Source of the DNA: JBHHYS01 sp046757645
GTDB lineage: Bacteria; Acidobacteriota; Terriglobia; Acidiferrales; 2-02-FULL-67-57
DNA: 64,000 bases
Reading direction: 5' to 3'
Assembly: GCA_046757645.1 (NCBI GenBank)
Contig: JBHHYS010000001.1
Coordinates: 40,576 to 104,575, forward strand
Positions 49,974 to 58,353 of this stretch are shown piece by piece. The position numbers and the translations under genes are program-made. Positions within the stretch are counted from its first letter, which is position 1; each line of letters begins with the position of its first letter. The notes under the pieces are model-generated. The model saw nothing but the letters and a program-made list of their open reading frames with translations. It was not told the DNA's origin and did not search any database.

Positions 49974-50855
49974 TTATCGTTTCGAGGAAAGGTAAATGTA
50001 CTTGCTGATCAAGAGGGCGAGTCTCTTCCGGGTGGCGAGAGGAATTTTTTTCGCCTCGGTGATGATGGCGTGGGCGAGCGCCGCGCCGCACGTGCAGGTG
50101 CGCGCTTCAGGCACGTGGGGCACCGCCTCCCGGATGACTTTCTGCACGTTCTCGATATTGCGGGCCAGGTTCTCCATCACTTCGTGGCCGGTGACGGCGT
50201 CGTGCTGCGGGTGCCAGCAGTCGTAGTCAGTAACCATGGCGACGGTGGCGTAGCAGATTTCGGCTTCGCGAGCCAGCTTGGCTTCCTGCAGGTTGGTCAT
50301 GCCGATCACGGCGAAGCCCAAGTTGCGATAGGTATGCGACTCGGCTTGGGTGGAAAACATCGGCCCTTCCATGCAGACGTAGGTACCGCCGCTGTGCGCC
50401 GTCACCCCGACGCGCCGGCAGGCATCCGCCAACACCTTCACCACCACCGGGCAGACCGGATGGGCAAAGCTGACGTGGGCGACGATGCCGTTGCCGAAGA
50501 AGGTGGAAATCCGCCCCCGGGTGCGGTCGAAGAACTGATCCGGGATGACGAACTCCATCGGCTTCAACTCTTCTTTGAGCGAGCCCACCGCGCTCACCGA
50601 CAGGATGCGCTCCACCCCCAGCTTTTTGAAGCCGTAGATGTTGGCGCGGAAGTTGAGTTCCGAAGGCAGGATGCGGTGGCCGCGACCGTGCCGGGCGAGA
50701 AAGGCGACCCGCCTCCCCTCCAGCGTCCCCACCCGATAGGCGTCGGAGGGAGATCCAAAGGGGGTCGTGACCCGGACTTCCTTTGTGCGCCTCAACCCGG
50801 CCATTCCGTAGAGGCCGCTGCCGCCGATGATTCCCAGTTTGATTTGTCCCGCCAC
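49974..50855 (-). CDS. mtnP: S-methyl-5'-thioadenosine phosphorylase
   Basis: Phosphorolysis of methylthioadenosine, the by-product of spermidine synthesis, in methionine salvage. 293 aa. The phosphate site is IIGGSGLYG, and further motifs are FLARHGRGHRILPSELNFRA, GGTYVCMEGPMFSTQAES and MTNLQEAKLAREAEICYATV. The GTG at 50855 has AGGAGG seven bases upstream. It links to the polyamine and SAM-cycle genes found elsewhere in the window. The upstream MBL gene ends 10 bp before it. Confidence 0.95.
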   Translation of the reverse strand: MAGQIKLGIIGGSGLYGMAGLRRTKEVRVTTPFGSPSDAYRVGTLEGRRVAFLARHGRGHRILPSELNFRANIYGFKKLGVERILSVSAVGSLKEELKPMEFVIPDQFFDRTRGRISTFFGNGIVAHVSFAHPVCPVVVKVLADACRRVGVTAHSGGTYVCMEGPMFSTQAESHTYRNLGFAVIGMTNLQEAKLAREAEICYATVAMVTDYDCWHPQHDAVTGHEVMENLARNIENVQKVIREAVPHVPEARTCTCGAALAHAIITEAKKIPLATRKRLALLISKYIYLSSKR

Positions 50856-50865
50856 TGCTCGCCTC

Positions 50866-51726
50866 CTATTGGGGGGTGATCAGTTCCTGCTCCTCGACCG
50901 GTTCGGCCACCACTGTGCCGTCGCGCTCGCGCAGGTAGGCCGCCGGCACCTCAGGGTCGTGGGGAAAGAAACAGAGCCAGTCGTTGTGCACCGCCTCGGG
51001 AATCCAGCGCTTCTTGTTCTCTAGAGTCGTCAGCGGGTAAAGGTCATAGCCCATAATCCACGGATACGACAGGTGGGCGGTAGTGGGCACCAGGTCGGCA
51101 AAGAAAAATGCCGTGCGTTCGCCGGCCCGGAGGCGCACGCACTGCATATCGCGGGTATGTCCCGGCACCCGAATGAGCTCGACGCCCGGGGCGATCTCCG
51201 CTTCGCCCTCGAGCCACACCCACTGGTTGGTGGCGGCCAGCGGCTCGAAGTTTTCCGGGAGGTAGCTGGCGCGGTCGCGCTCGGTGGGGCGTTGCGCGTG
51301 CTCGTATTCGCCGCGCTGGACATAGTAGCGGGCACGCGGAAAAGTGGGCACCGGCTTTCCGTTTTTGCCCCAGCGGGTGTTCCAACCGCAGTGGTCAAAG
51401 TGGAGGTGGGTGTTGACCACGATGTCTACCTCCTCCGGCGCCACCCCGCAGCGCTGAAGCGAAGCCAGCAGCGTGACATTGTGCTCAATCCCGTAAATGT
51501 CCTGCCCCTTGGAATCGAACTTCTCCCCGGTGCCCGTCTCCACCAGGATGGTCCGGCCCGCGCTGCGAATCAGCAGGCAATTCAGGGCGAGGGTGATCCG
51601 GTTGCGGTCGTCCGCGGCCAGGCGGCGCTGCCAGAGGGGCTTGGGCACCACCCCGAACATGGCGCCGCCGTCCAGACGAAAGCGCCCGTCCGAGACCACA
51701 AAAATTTCGAGTTCGCCGAACTTCAT
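50866..51726 (-). CDS. MBL fold metallo-hydrolase
   Basis: 286-residue metallo-beta-lactamase-fold hydrolase. The HxHxDH motif is in VVNTHLHFDHCGWN. Further metal ligands are His in RVPGHTRDMQ and Asp in FFADLVPTTAHL. The N-terminus resembles lactonase-like members (GVVPKPLWQRRLAADDRNRI), which often cleave lactones or thioesters, but the substrate is open. It is the first gene of a unit with mtnP and the PD-(D/E)XK-like gene. A repeat region precedes it. Confidence 0.88.
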   Translation of the reverse strand: MKFGELEIFVVSDGRFRLDGGAMFGVVPKPLWQRRLAADDRNRITLALNCLLIRSAGRTILVETGTGEKFDSKGQDIYGIEHNVTLLASLQRCGVAPEEVDIVVNTHLHFDHCGWNTRWGKNGKPVPTFPRARYYVQRGEYEHAQRPTERDRASYLPENFEPLAATNQWVWLEGEAEIAPGVELIRVPGHTRDMQCVRLRAGERTAFFFADLVPTTAHLSYPWIMGYDLYPLTTLENKKRWIPEAVHNDWLCFFPHDPEVPAAYLRERDGTVVAEPVEEQELITPQ

Positions 51727-51757
51727 TTTGCGTTTCCGGGAATAGCAGAAACCTCAG

Positions 51758-51810
51758 GGGCTAAAGCCCATCTTCTCTTGCGACGTTTTCGGCGGGGTTA
51801 AAACCCCGCC
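51758..51810. repeat. paired GGGCTAAAGCCC / GGCGGGGTTAAAACCCCGCC palindromes
   Basis: GGGCT-aa-AGCCC at 51758-51769 and GGCGGGGTT-aa-AACCCCGCC at 51791-51810, separated by 21 bp, between the MBL start and the epimerase end. Each is a perfect small palindrome with an A/T centre. Two such units in tandem look like a small interspersed repeat, or a terminator for the epimerase operon. Confidence 0.65.
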
Positions 51811-51831
51811 CCGCCAAAAACAAAACAAACT

Positions 51832-52302
51832 TCACTGTTCAGGCCACGGGCTTCTGCCTGTGGCCTGCAGCTTCGTTTCCCTTTCCTGCGGGGCTTCCAC
51901 GAGTTCCACCAGCACGCCGCCGCAGCTCGCCGGGTGCAGGAAGGCATAGCGGTGGCCGCTGGCCCCGACTTTGTCGGGGCTGGCGCCGGATTCAGCCTTG
52001 CCGGGGAGCACGCGGACGCCAAGGGCCTCGAGCTGCCGCAGGCGGGCATCGAGCTGGGCCACCTCGATGGCGATGTGATGGATGCCTGGGCCGCGCTTCT
52101 CCAGGAAGCCGGCGATGGGTGAATCCGCCGCGGTCGCCTCCAGCAATTCCAAGCGCATGTTTCCCAGGGGCAGCATGGCCACCCGCACTTTCTCGGCCGG
52201 GAGGGTGTCGATGCCGGCAAGGCGCAAGCCCAGCGTGTCGCGATAGAACTTCAGCGCCTCGTCCAGGGAGCGCACGGCGATGCCAATGTGGTCGAGCTTC
52301 AT
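51832..52302 (-). CDS. mce: methylmalonyl-CoA epimerase
   Basis: Interconverts (R)- and (S)-methylmalonyl-CoA in propionyl-CoA use. VOC-fold protein of 156 aa with [35 protein letters not shown] and LVELVEAP, which supply the metal-binding His, His and Glu. The ATG overlaps the meaB TGA (ATGA), so it is translationally coupled. The mutase itself is not in the window. Confidence 0.93.
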   Translation of the reverse strand: MKLDHIGIAVRSLDEALKFYRDTLGLRLAGIDTLPAEKVRVAMLPLGNMRLELLEATAADSPIAGFLEKRGPGIHHIAIEVAQLDARLRQLEALGVRVLPGKAESGASPDKVGASGHRYAFLHPASCGGVLVELVEAPQERETKLQATGRSPWPEQ

Positions 52303-53270
52303 TCCTCGATTCCCGCCGCGCGCAGCAGCTCTTCCACGACACTGTAAGGATCGCGCTGCCGCCGGGCAATCTGCCGGGCGTAGTCCCCCAGTTGGTCCTT
52401 GCCCACGCCGGCTTTCAGAACCCGTTCCAGTGCCTGCTGTCGAATCAGCTCCAGCAAGCGCTCCTGCCAGCGCTCGATCCGCTTCTGCTCGCGCAGCCCG
52501 GCTTGCTCAATGTGGGCGCCATAGTGGTCCAGCGCCGTGGCCAGCTCGGGCACCCCGATGCCGTCCGGGGCCACGGTTTTGACGATAGGAGGTTGCCAGC
52601 CATCGGCGCGCTGGCTCAGCCCCAGTACGACTTTAAGTTCCTGCTCCAGGCGATCGGTGTCGCTCCGGTCAGCTTTGTTGATGACGAAGACGTCGGCGAT
52701 TTCCATCACCCCCGCCTTGAAGTTTTGCACGTCATCGCCCATCCCCGCCACCAGGAGCAGCACGGTGACGTCCGCCAGGCGCACGATGTCCACCTCATCC
52801 TGGCCCACACCCACGGTTTCGATGAGAATCAGGTCTTTGCCCGCCGCATCCAGAACCAGGGCGGCGTCTCCGCTGGCGCGCGCCAGGCCGCCCAGAAAGC
52901 CGCGGGTGGCCATGCTGCGGATGTAGATACCTTCATCGGTGGCGTGCTGCTGCATGCGGATGCGGTCGCCCAGCAAAGCGCCGCCGGTGAAGGGACTGGT
53001 GGGATCGACGGCGATGATGCCGACGCTCTTCCCCTGGGCGCGGTAGTGAGCGGCCAGGCGATTGGCCAGCGAACTCTTTCCGGTGCCGGGCGCTCCGGTC
53101 AAACCGACCAAGAGGGCGTTGCCGGTGGAGGGGAACAACTCCTGCACGATTTGGGCGGCGCCGGGCTCGGCGTTCTCGATGGCGCTGATGGCTCGAGCGA
53201 TGGCGCGGGGAGTCCCGCGACGCACGCCCTCAACCACGGACGCGGCTTCCAGGGCAGCGGAGTTCCTCAA
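52299..53270 (-). CDS. meaB: methylmalonyl-CoA mutase-associated GTPase MeaB
   Basis: G3E-type GTPase that loads and protects the cobalamin cofactor of methylmalonyl-CoA mutase. The P-loop is [20 protein letters not shown], then [34 protein letters not shown] and NKADRSD. The frame is open far upstream inside the dehydrogenase gene. The best start is TTG at 53270, overlapping the dehydrogenase TGA as TTGA and preceded by GGGAG, giving 323 aa, the family length. Confidence 0.93.
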   Translation of the reverse strand: MRNSAALEAASVVEGVRRGTPRAIARAISAIENAEPGAAQIVQELFPSTGNALLVGLTGAPGTGKSSLANRLAAHYRAQGKSVGIIAVDPTSPFTGGALLGDRIRMQQHATDEGIYIRSMATRGFLGGLARASGDAALVLDAAGKDLILIETVGVGQDEVDIVRLADVTVLLLVAGMGDDVQNFKAGVMEIADVFVINKADRSDTDRLEQELKVVLGLSQRADGWQPPIVKTVAPDGIGVPELATALDHYGAHIEQAGLREQKRIERWQERLLELIRQQALERVLKAGVGKDQLGDYARQIARRQRDPYSVVEELLRAAGIEE

Positions 53271-54424
53271 CTCTTCTCCCGAACTTTGCCTAGCAATTGC
53301 CGGGCGATTACCAGCCGCTGAACCTCGCTGGTCCCTTCGCCGATGGTACACAACTTGACATCGCGATAAAACTTCTCCGCCGGGTAATCCTTGACGAAGC
53401 CGTAGCCGCCGTGGATTTGCACGGCTTCATTGGTGGCGCGCACCGCCACTTCACTGCTAAAGAGTTTAGCCATCGAGGAGAGTTTGGTGTCGGGCTCACC
53501 CTGGTCGGCGTGGTAGGCGGCCTCATAGGTCAGCCAGCGCGCCGCTTCCGCCTCCGTCTTCATTGAGGCGAGTTTCCACTGAATCGCCTGGAAGCTGGCG
53601 ATGGCCTGTCCAAACTGTTTGCGTGCGCGGGCGTACGCCAGGGAGACATCAAAAGCGCCCTGCGCGATTCCCACCGCCAGGGCGGCAATGGAAATCCGGC
53701 CGCCGTCCAAGACGCGCAGGCTGTCGACGAAGCCTTGGCCTTCCCGGCCGAGCAGGTTTTCCTGTGGCAGCCGACAATCTTCGAAGATGACTTCCGAGGT
53801 TTCGCTGGCCCGCATCCCCAGCTTGTTTTCCTTCTTGCCCGGGCGGAAGCCGGGCGTGCCCTTCTCGATGACGAAGGCGGAGATGCCGTGGTGGCCTTTG
53901 GCCGGGTCGGTGACCGCCATGGCCACGCATACGTCAGCGTGGTGGCCGTTGGTGGTGAAGGTCTTGCCGCCGTTCAGCACCCAAGCACCGCCCTGGCACA
54001 CGGCTGTGGTGCGGGTGCCGCCAGCATCGGAACCCGCCTCGGGCTCGGTCAGGCTCCAGCAGCCCAAGCGGGCGCCCTGCGCCAGCGGTATCACATATTT
54101 CTTGCGCTGCTCTTCGCTGCCGAACTTGAAGATGTGATTCGTGCACAGAGAGGTGTGGGCCGCCACCATCAGGGCCACCGAAGGGTCTACGCGGGCCAGC
54201 TCCTCAAGAACGATGCAGTACTCGATGTAGCCCAGCCCGGCGCCGCCGTACTCCTCCGGGAAGATCACCCCCCACAAGCCCAACGTCGCCAGTTGCGGAA
54301 CAAGCTCTTCGGGGAACTGTGACGCTTCGTCCCACTCCATCACGTGCGGGCGAATCTCCGCTTCGGCGAATTCCCGCAGGGTACGCCGGAGTTGCTCTTG
54401 CTCGTCGGTGAATTTGAACTCCAC
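53267..54424 (-). CDS. acyl-CoA dehydrogenase
   Basis: FAD-dependent alpha,beta-oxidation of an acyl-CoA, 385 aa. Family segments are [55 protein letters not shown] and [19 protein letters not shown], the last holding the catalytic glutamate position of short-chain types. Operon context with meaB and epimerase suggests short or branched acyl-CoAs, feeding propionyl-CoA to the methylmalonyl route. Confidence 0.94.
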   Translation of the reverse strand: MEFKFTDEQEQLRRTLREFAEAEIRPHVMEWDEASQFPEELVPQLATLGLWGVIFPEEYGGAGLGYIEYCIVLEELARVDPSVALMVAAHTSLCTNHIFKFGSEEQRKKYVIPLAQGARLGCWSLTEPEAGSDAGGTRTTAVCQGGAWVLNGGKTFTTNGHHADVCVAMAVTDPAKGHHGISAFVIEKGTPGFRPGKKENKLGMRASETSEVIFEDCRLPQENLLGREGQGFVDSLRVLDGGRISIAALAVGIAQGAFDVSLAYARARKQFGQAIASFQAIQWKLASMKTEAEAARWLTYEAAYHADQGEPDTKLSSMAKLFSSEVAVRATNEAVQIHGGYGFVKDYPAEKFYRDVKLCTIGEGTSEVQRLVIARQLLGKVREKS

Positions 54425-54733
54425 GCGGTCTCCTGTTCTCCTGAGTGCAGGAAAAACAACTTTATATCATACCCAGTCCGGGGCAGCCAGTGAGCGCGGC
54501 GACAGGGCGGCGATCGAGGGCAGGCAGGAATGCCTGCCCTGCCAGGACAAGATCGGACATCTTTGCGGATGCGGATTTTGCGGATTTTGCGGATTTTGCG
54601 GTTTTGCCGTTCACTTTTTAGGGGCAAAAAAATGCCTCGCGGAAAAAATGTCCGCAAAATCCGCGAAAACCGCAGAAACCGTAGACTTGACCCCTGCCAC
54701 CGGGGTAAGGCTTCCCCCCGGTGAAGGAGAGTT
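54425..54733. other. 309-bp repeat-rich intergenic region
   Basis: Divergent gap between the acyl-CoA dehydrogenase and the zinc-finger-like gene. It holds a perfect hairpin GGGCAGGCA (54518-54526)/TGCCTGCCC (54531-54539), and a tandem-plus-inverted GCGGATTTT array (54571-54664). No gene is seen. Confidence 0.6.
54571..54664. repeat. GCGGATTTT tandem array with inverted copy
   Basis: Three perfect head-to-tail GCGGATTTT units (54571-54597) plus a degenerate fourth, followed 50 bp later by CCGCAAAATCCGC (54652-54664), the exact reverse complement of GCGGATTTTGCGG. The arms can fold into a long hairpin that can slip by one 9-bp unit. Confidence 0.75.
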
Positions 54734-55075
54734 ATGCGTCCGGGATGCATCCGAACGCATGCCACGGCTATGCCCCGAGTGGTGGACAACCAAGTTTGGT
54801 GGTGTGCCGACCCGGACTGCCAGCTCGGATTCCGGCCGCGAAAGTCCTGGCAGAAGTATCACAGCGACACTTGCCGCCGACGGCACTGGCGCCGCCGGAA
54901 AGAGGCCGAACTTCACCGGCCGGTGGCCTGCCCACATTGTGGCAAGCTCATCTCGCCCCCTGCAGCTTCACGCTTACTCAGAAGAGGCGAAGCAGGAAAA
55001 GCGAGGAGCAAAAAACGAAAGAACCGCCGGCGCCCGGCGGTTTACTGGATTCTCAATTACTGGTTTCTAAAATAA
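54734..55075 (+). CDS. small basic zinc-finger-like protein
   Basis: 113-residue, strongly basic protein. WWCADPDCQLGFRPRKSWQK followed by YHSDTCRRRHWRRRK gives a C-x4-C...H-x3-C metal site of the kind found in small mobile-element or phage-associated proteins. A second pair is CPHCGKLI. The ATG at 54734 has AAGGAG four bases upstream. Nothing downstream shares its strand. Nucleic-acid binding is inferred, and the biological role is unknown. Confidence 0.6.
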   Translation: MRPGCIRTHATAMPRVVDNQVWWCADPDCQLGFRPRKSWQKYHSDTCRRRHWRRRKEAELHRPVACPHCGKLISPPAASRLLRRGEAGKARSKKRKNRRRPAVYWILNYWFLK

Positions 55076-55100
55076 GGTACAGCTCAGCCCCGGAGACCGA

Positions 55101-56660
55101 CTACTCGGGCCAGTGGGCATAGGCGTAGAGGATGTCCACCATTGACTTCTCGCAATCAGCCAGGCCCGCCACCTTGTCGTTGCCGTCGATGACGAAGTAT
55201 TCGTCCACGGCGTGGGCGCGACTCCCGTGGCCGAGGCCGCCGGAGACGGCCGGGAGCTTGAGCGGGGGTCGGGTGTACTGCGCCTGGGGACTGGAGCCCG
55301 CCGAGCGGGGCCAGATGGCGGGCTCGATGCCGTACTTCTGGTAAACGCTGAGCACCGCCTGCACCACCGGTTCTTTGACGCTGGTGCGCGACCACTCATC
55401 ACCACCCGCCAAGCTGCGCATCTCGATGTCGGAAAAGCCGTGGCGGTCGAGGTGCTGGCGAATCAGTCCTTCCTGCTCCTTTACCCCCTGGTTGGGCACC
55501 AGGCGGCTATCAAGCTTGCAAGCCGCTTTCTCCGGCAGGATGGTGGCCACGCCGGGGCCGGTGTAGCCGCCCCAGATGCCGTCAATGTTGAGCGTGGTGT
55601 CGAAGAGCAGATGGCGAATGGCTTCTTCGTCCGACCAGTCGCGCATCCAGGCGCGAACGTTCTCACGCTCGGAGGCGAAGGCACGGTCTTTGAATCGCTC
55701 GATCAGAGTGGCCACCAACATTTCCTCTTCTTCGGTGGGCGGGACAATCTTGTCGTAGTAGCCATCGATCAGGATGCGATTGCTGCGCTGGTCGTACATG
55801 GAGTTGAGCGCCTCCACCAGCCGCCACACCGGGCTTTCCAGGATGGCCTTGCGGCTGGAGTGGATGGGCATCTTCTGCGGGCCGCGGCCCCAGCGCTTTC
55901 CGCTCGACTCCAACTCCACGTAGGCAATGCCCTTGTTGCCCAGCACCATGCTCACCTGCCCTTCGCGGTTCTGCGCGGGCCCCGGGTTCAGGTGGGCGTT
56001 GGCGGTCTTCAGCTTGTCGCGGTACGGCTCCAAGACCTGGTGGAAATGAGGGCTGCCCTGTTCTTCCTCCCCGTCGCAGGTGAACATGATGTTCACCGGC
56101 AGCCTACCTGTGACCGCAATGATGGCTTCCAGGGCGTTGAGGAAGGCGCGTAGCGGGCCCTTGGAGTTGATGGCGCCGCGGGCGATGATCACGCTCGGGA
56201 AAGGCTCCATCGGCACCCGATTGGCGGCCAGGGGCGGCGATGACCACTCCTCTTTGTTGAACGGCTGGGTGTCGTACATAAAGTAGCGGGAGGTGGTCTT
56301 CTTCGCCCCCGCGTCATACCAGGCCCAGACGCCCGGGTTGCCATCGGTGGGCACCAGATTGGCTTCCTGGCAGCCGAGAGCTTTGAAATAACCCAAAAGC
56401 ATTTCGGCGCAGTCCTGGATGCCCAGGTTCCAACTGGAAACGCTGGGCTGGCGGAGAAACTCCTGGATTTTGCCCACGTGCGCGTCAATGTGGGCGTCAA
56501 TGTAGGCGTGAATCTTTTTCAGCGTGGGGGAGTCGAGCACGTCGGCGGCAAAACCCGCGGGCTCATCAAGAAAGGCAAAGACGCCCAAGCGCGTCCCGCA
56601 GAGCGGGACCAGGGCCGCTTTGCCCGAGAGGGCAAGAAATTCCTTTCGCGTCATCGCCAT
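55101..56660 (-). CDS. M20-like peptidase family protein with altered metal site
   Basis: 519-residue protein of the M20/dipeptidase fold with a Tat-like start (MTRKEFLALSGKAALVPL). Compared with active members, the usual HxD is MYD (Met128, Asp130), and the bridging aspartate is Asn165 in RGAINSKGP. The catalytic pair in CDGEEEQGSP (Glu199, Glu200) and the late histidine in RAHAVDEYF remain. Two of five metal ligands are therefore changed, though an established subfamily may share this. It is the last gene of the carB-led minus-strand block, 52 bp after threonine aldolase. Confidence 0.82.
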   Translation of the reverse strand: MAMTRKEFLALSGKAALVPLCGTRLGVFAFLDEPAGFAADVLDSPTLKKIHAYIDAHIDAHVGKIQEFLRQPSVSSWNLGIQDCAEMLLGYFKALGCQEANLVPTDGNPGVWAWYDAGAKKTTSRYFMYDTQPFNKEEWSSPPLAANRVPMEPFPSVIIARGAINSKGPLRAFLNALEAIIAVTGRLPVNIMFTCDGEEEQGSPHFHQVLEPYRDKLKTANAHLNPGPAQNREGQVSMVLGNKGIAYVELESSGKRWGRGPQKMPIHSSRKAILESPVWRLVEALNSMYDQRSNRILIDGYYDKIVPPTEEEEMLVATLIERFKDRAFASERENVRAWMRDWSDEEAIRHLLFDTTLNIDGIWGGYTGPGVATILPEKAACKLDSRLVPNQGVKEQEGLIRQHLDRHGFSDIEMRSLAGGDEWSRTSVKEPVVQAVLSVYQKYGIEPAIWPRSAGSSPQAQYTRPPLKLPAVSGGLGHGSRAHAVDEYFVIDGNDKVAGLADCEKSMVDILYAYAHWPE

Positions 56661-56712
56661 GGCACCACCTCCGGCTCCGGGTGGATTGCAAGCAGAAAGT
56701 GACCGAGCCCGC

Positions 56713-57819
56713 CTAGGCGGTGACGGCCGGCCGCACCACCTCTTGCAGGGCGCGGAGGGCGCGCTCGACCCCTTCCTCGCTCACGTCGTAGTGCGTCACC
56801 ATCCGCATGATCGTGGGGCTGATGGCACCGACCAGCACGCGGCGCTCCTTCAGCTTGTCGGCAATTTGGTAGGCATCGAGACCGGTTCCGGAGACGTCAA
56901 AGACTAGGATGTTCGTCTCCACTTCTTCGGGGTTCAGGCGGATGCCGGGAATTTTCGCCAAGCCCTGGGCGAGGCGCTTCGCCTTGCGGTGATCCTCGAT
57001 GAGCTGCGCGGGCCCTTTTTCCAGGGCCACCAGCGCCGCCGCGGCCAGCACGCCCGCCTGGCGCATTCCCCCGCCGAACATCTTGCGATAGACGCGCGCC
57101 TTTTCGATGAAGTCCTGCGAGCCCAGCACCAGCGAACCCACCGGCGCCCCCAGAGCCTTCGAGACACAAAACATAATGGAGTCAACTTTGCGAGTGACCT
57201 CGGCGACCGACTTGCCCAGGGCGACCGCCGCGTTGAAGATGCGGGCACCGTCGAGATGCACGGGGATGCCGCCCCCATGCGCCCTGTCGCAGATTTCCTC
57301 CTGCACCTCCACGGGGAGCACGCGGCCGCCGGCAAGGTTGTGCGTGTTCTCGACCGCGATCAGGCCGGTCTGGGCGCGGTAGTAAACTTTCGGCCGAATG
57401 GCCGGCTCGATCTGCTGCCAGGTGAGGATGCCGTCCGGGGTCGCCAGCGTGCGGGGCAAGCACCCAGCAATGGCGCTCATCGAGGCCATTTCGAAATTGA
57501 CGATATGGCCGCGCGCCTCACAGATCACTTCGCTGCCCGGGTCGCAGTGGATGCGGATCGAAATCAGGTTGCCCATCGAGCCCGTGGGCACAAAAAGCGC
57601 CGCCTCCCGCTCGAACAGCGCGGCAGCGCGTTCTTGAAGGCGGTTAACTGTGGGGTCTTCCCCGTAGACGTCGTCGCCCACCTCGGCCTCCGCCATCGCC
57701 CGGCGCATCTCCGGTGTGGGTTTGGTGACGGTGTCGCTGCGCAGGTCAACCGCGTCGCCCCGCCGGTCGTCGGCCCGGGTGGTCTTGGCACCTTTGGGTT
57801 CAGAGCCCCTTGCCTTCAC
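56713..57819 (-). CDS. ltaE: low-specificity L-threonine aldolase
   Basis: PLP enzyme splitting threonine or allo-threonine to glycine and acetaldehyde, 368 aa. Family opening [20 protein letters not shown], then [12 protein letters not shown]. The PLP lysine is in [17 protein letters not shown]. The start is a GTG (57819) with AGGA upstream. It follows yjbQ by 21 bp. Confidence 0.93.
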   Translation of the reverse strand: MKARGSEPKGAKTTRADDRRGDAVDLRSDTVTKPTPEMRRAMAEAEVGDDVYGEDPTVNRLQERAAALFEREAALFVPTGSMGNLISIRIHCDPGSEVICEARGHIVNFEMASMSAIAGCLPRTLATPDGILTWQQIEPAIRPKVYYRAQTGLIAVENTHNLAGGRVLPVEVQEEICDRAHGGGIPVHLDGARIFNAAVALGKSVAEVTRKVDSIMFCVSKALGAPVGSLVLGSQDFIEKARVYRKMFGGGMRQAGVLAAAALVALEKGPAQLIEDHRKAKRLAQGLAKIPGIRLNPEEVETNILVFDVSGTGLDAYQIADKLKERRVLVGAISPTIMRMVTHYDVSEEGVERALRALQEVVRPAVTA

Positions 57820-57840
57820 TGCTTCATCCTGGCCCGGGCT

Positions 57841-58290
57841 TCAGTCGCCGACGATTCTCACTTTAACTTCCCGGCGCCGGGGCCCGTCGAACTCACAGAA
57901 GAAGATTCCCTGCCAGCGCCCCAGGCCGAGCTTCCCCCCTTCAATGGGAACGATTTTCGAGCCGCCCACCAGGGAGGCCTTGATGTGGGAGTCGGCGTTG
58001 CCTTCGTAGTGCTTGTAGGCGGCGGTGCGCGGCACCAGACGGTCGAGGGTGTCCCCGATGTCCCGGGCCACGTCGGGATCGTCACTTTCGTTGATCAAAA
58101 TGCCCGCGGTGGTGTGCGGCACATAGAGCTGGCATAGGCCGGTGTCGACCCCGGACTGCTTCACCACGCGAGCCACGTCCGGGGTGATGTCCTTGAGCTG
58201 GGTGCGCTTCTGGGTTTCGACCGGCACCACCTGCCAGGAAGTGGCTTTCAGACCGACGCTGCCCCGAGTGGGCTCTGTCTTCGACTTCAC
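57841..58290 (-). CDS. YjbQ/UPF0047 family protein
   Basis: Compact protein of 149 aa from GTG 58290. Conserved blocks are [33 protein letters not shown] and [20 protein letters not shown], with the histidines that form the family's presumed active site. Some members have weak thiamine-phosphate-synthase activity, but the main role is unsettled. A TTG at 58314 would add eight residues. The gene lies between bshC and threonine aldolase on the same strand. Confidence 0.88.
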   Translation of the reverse strand: MKSKTEPTRGSVGLKATSWQVVPVETQKRTQLKDITPDVARVVKQSGVDTGLCQLYVPHTTAGILINESDDPDVARDIGDTLDRLVPRTAAYKHYEGNADSHIKASLVGGSKIVPIEGGKLGLGRWQGIFFCEFDGPRRREVKVRIVGD

Positions 58291-58353
58291 CGCTTTGCGC
58301 CGCCCCCTCCACAAGAAACTGGTTTCATTATAGCCACCCCTCTGTCCGCCTCC

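Noticed and set aside
49954..50091. N-terminal extension of the PD-(D/E)XK-like frame
   Set aside because: It lies inside mtnP in another frame. GTG 49953 with GGAGGGG explains the gene.
54340..54789. 149-codon minus-strand frame across the GCGGATTTT repeats
   Set aside because: The translation is a repeat-derived RKIRKI string and runs into the dehydrogenase in the wrong frame.
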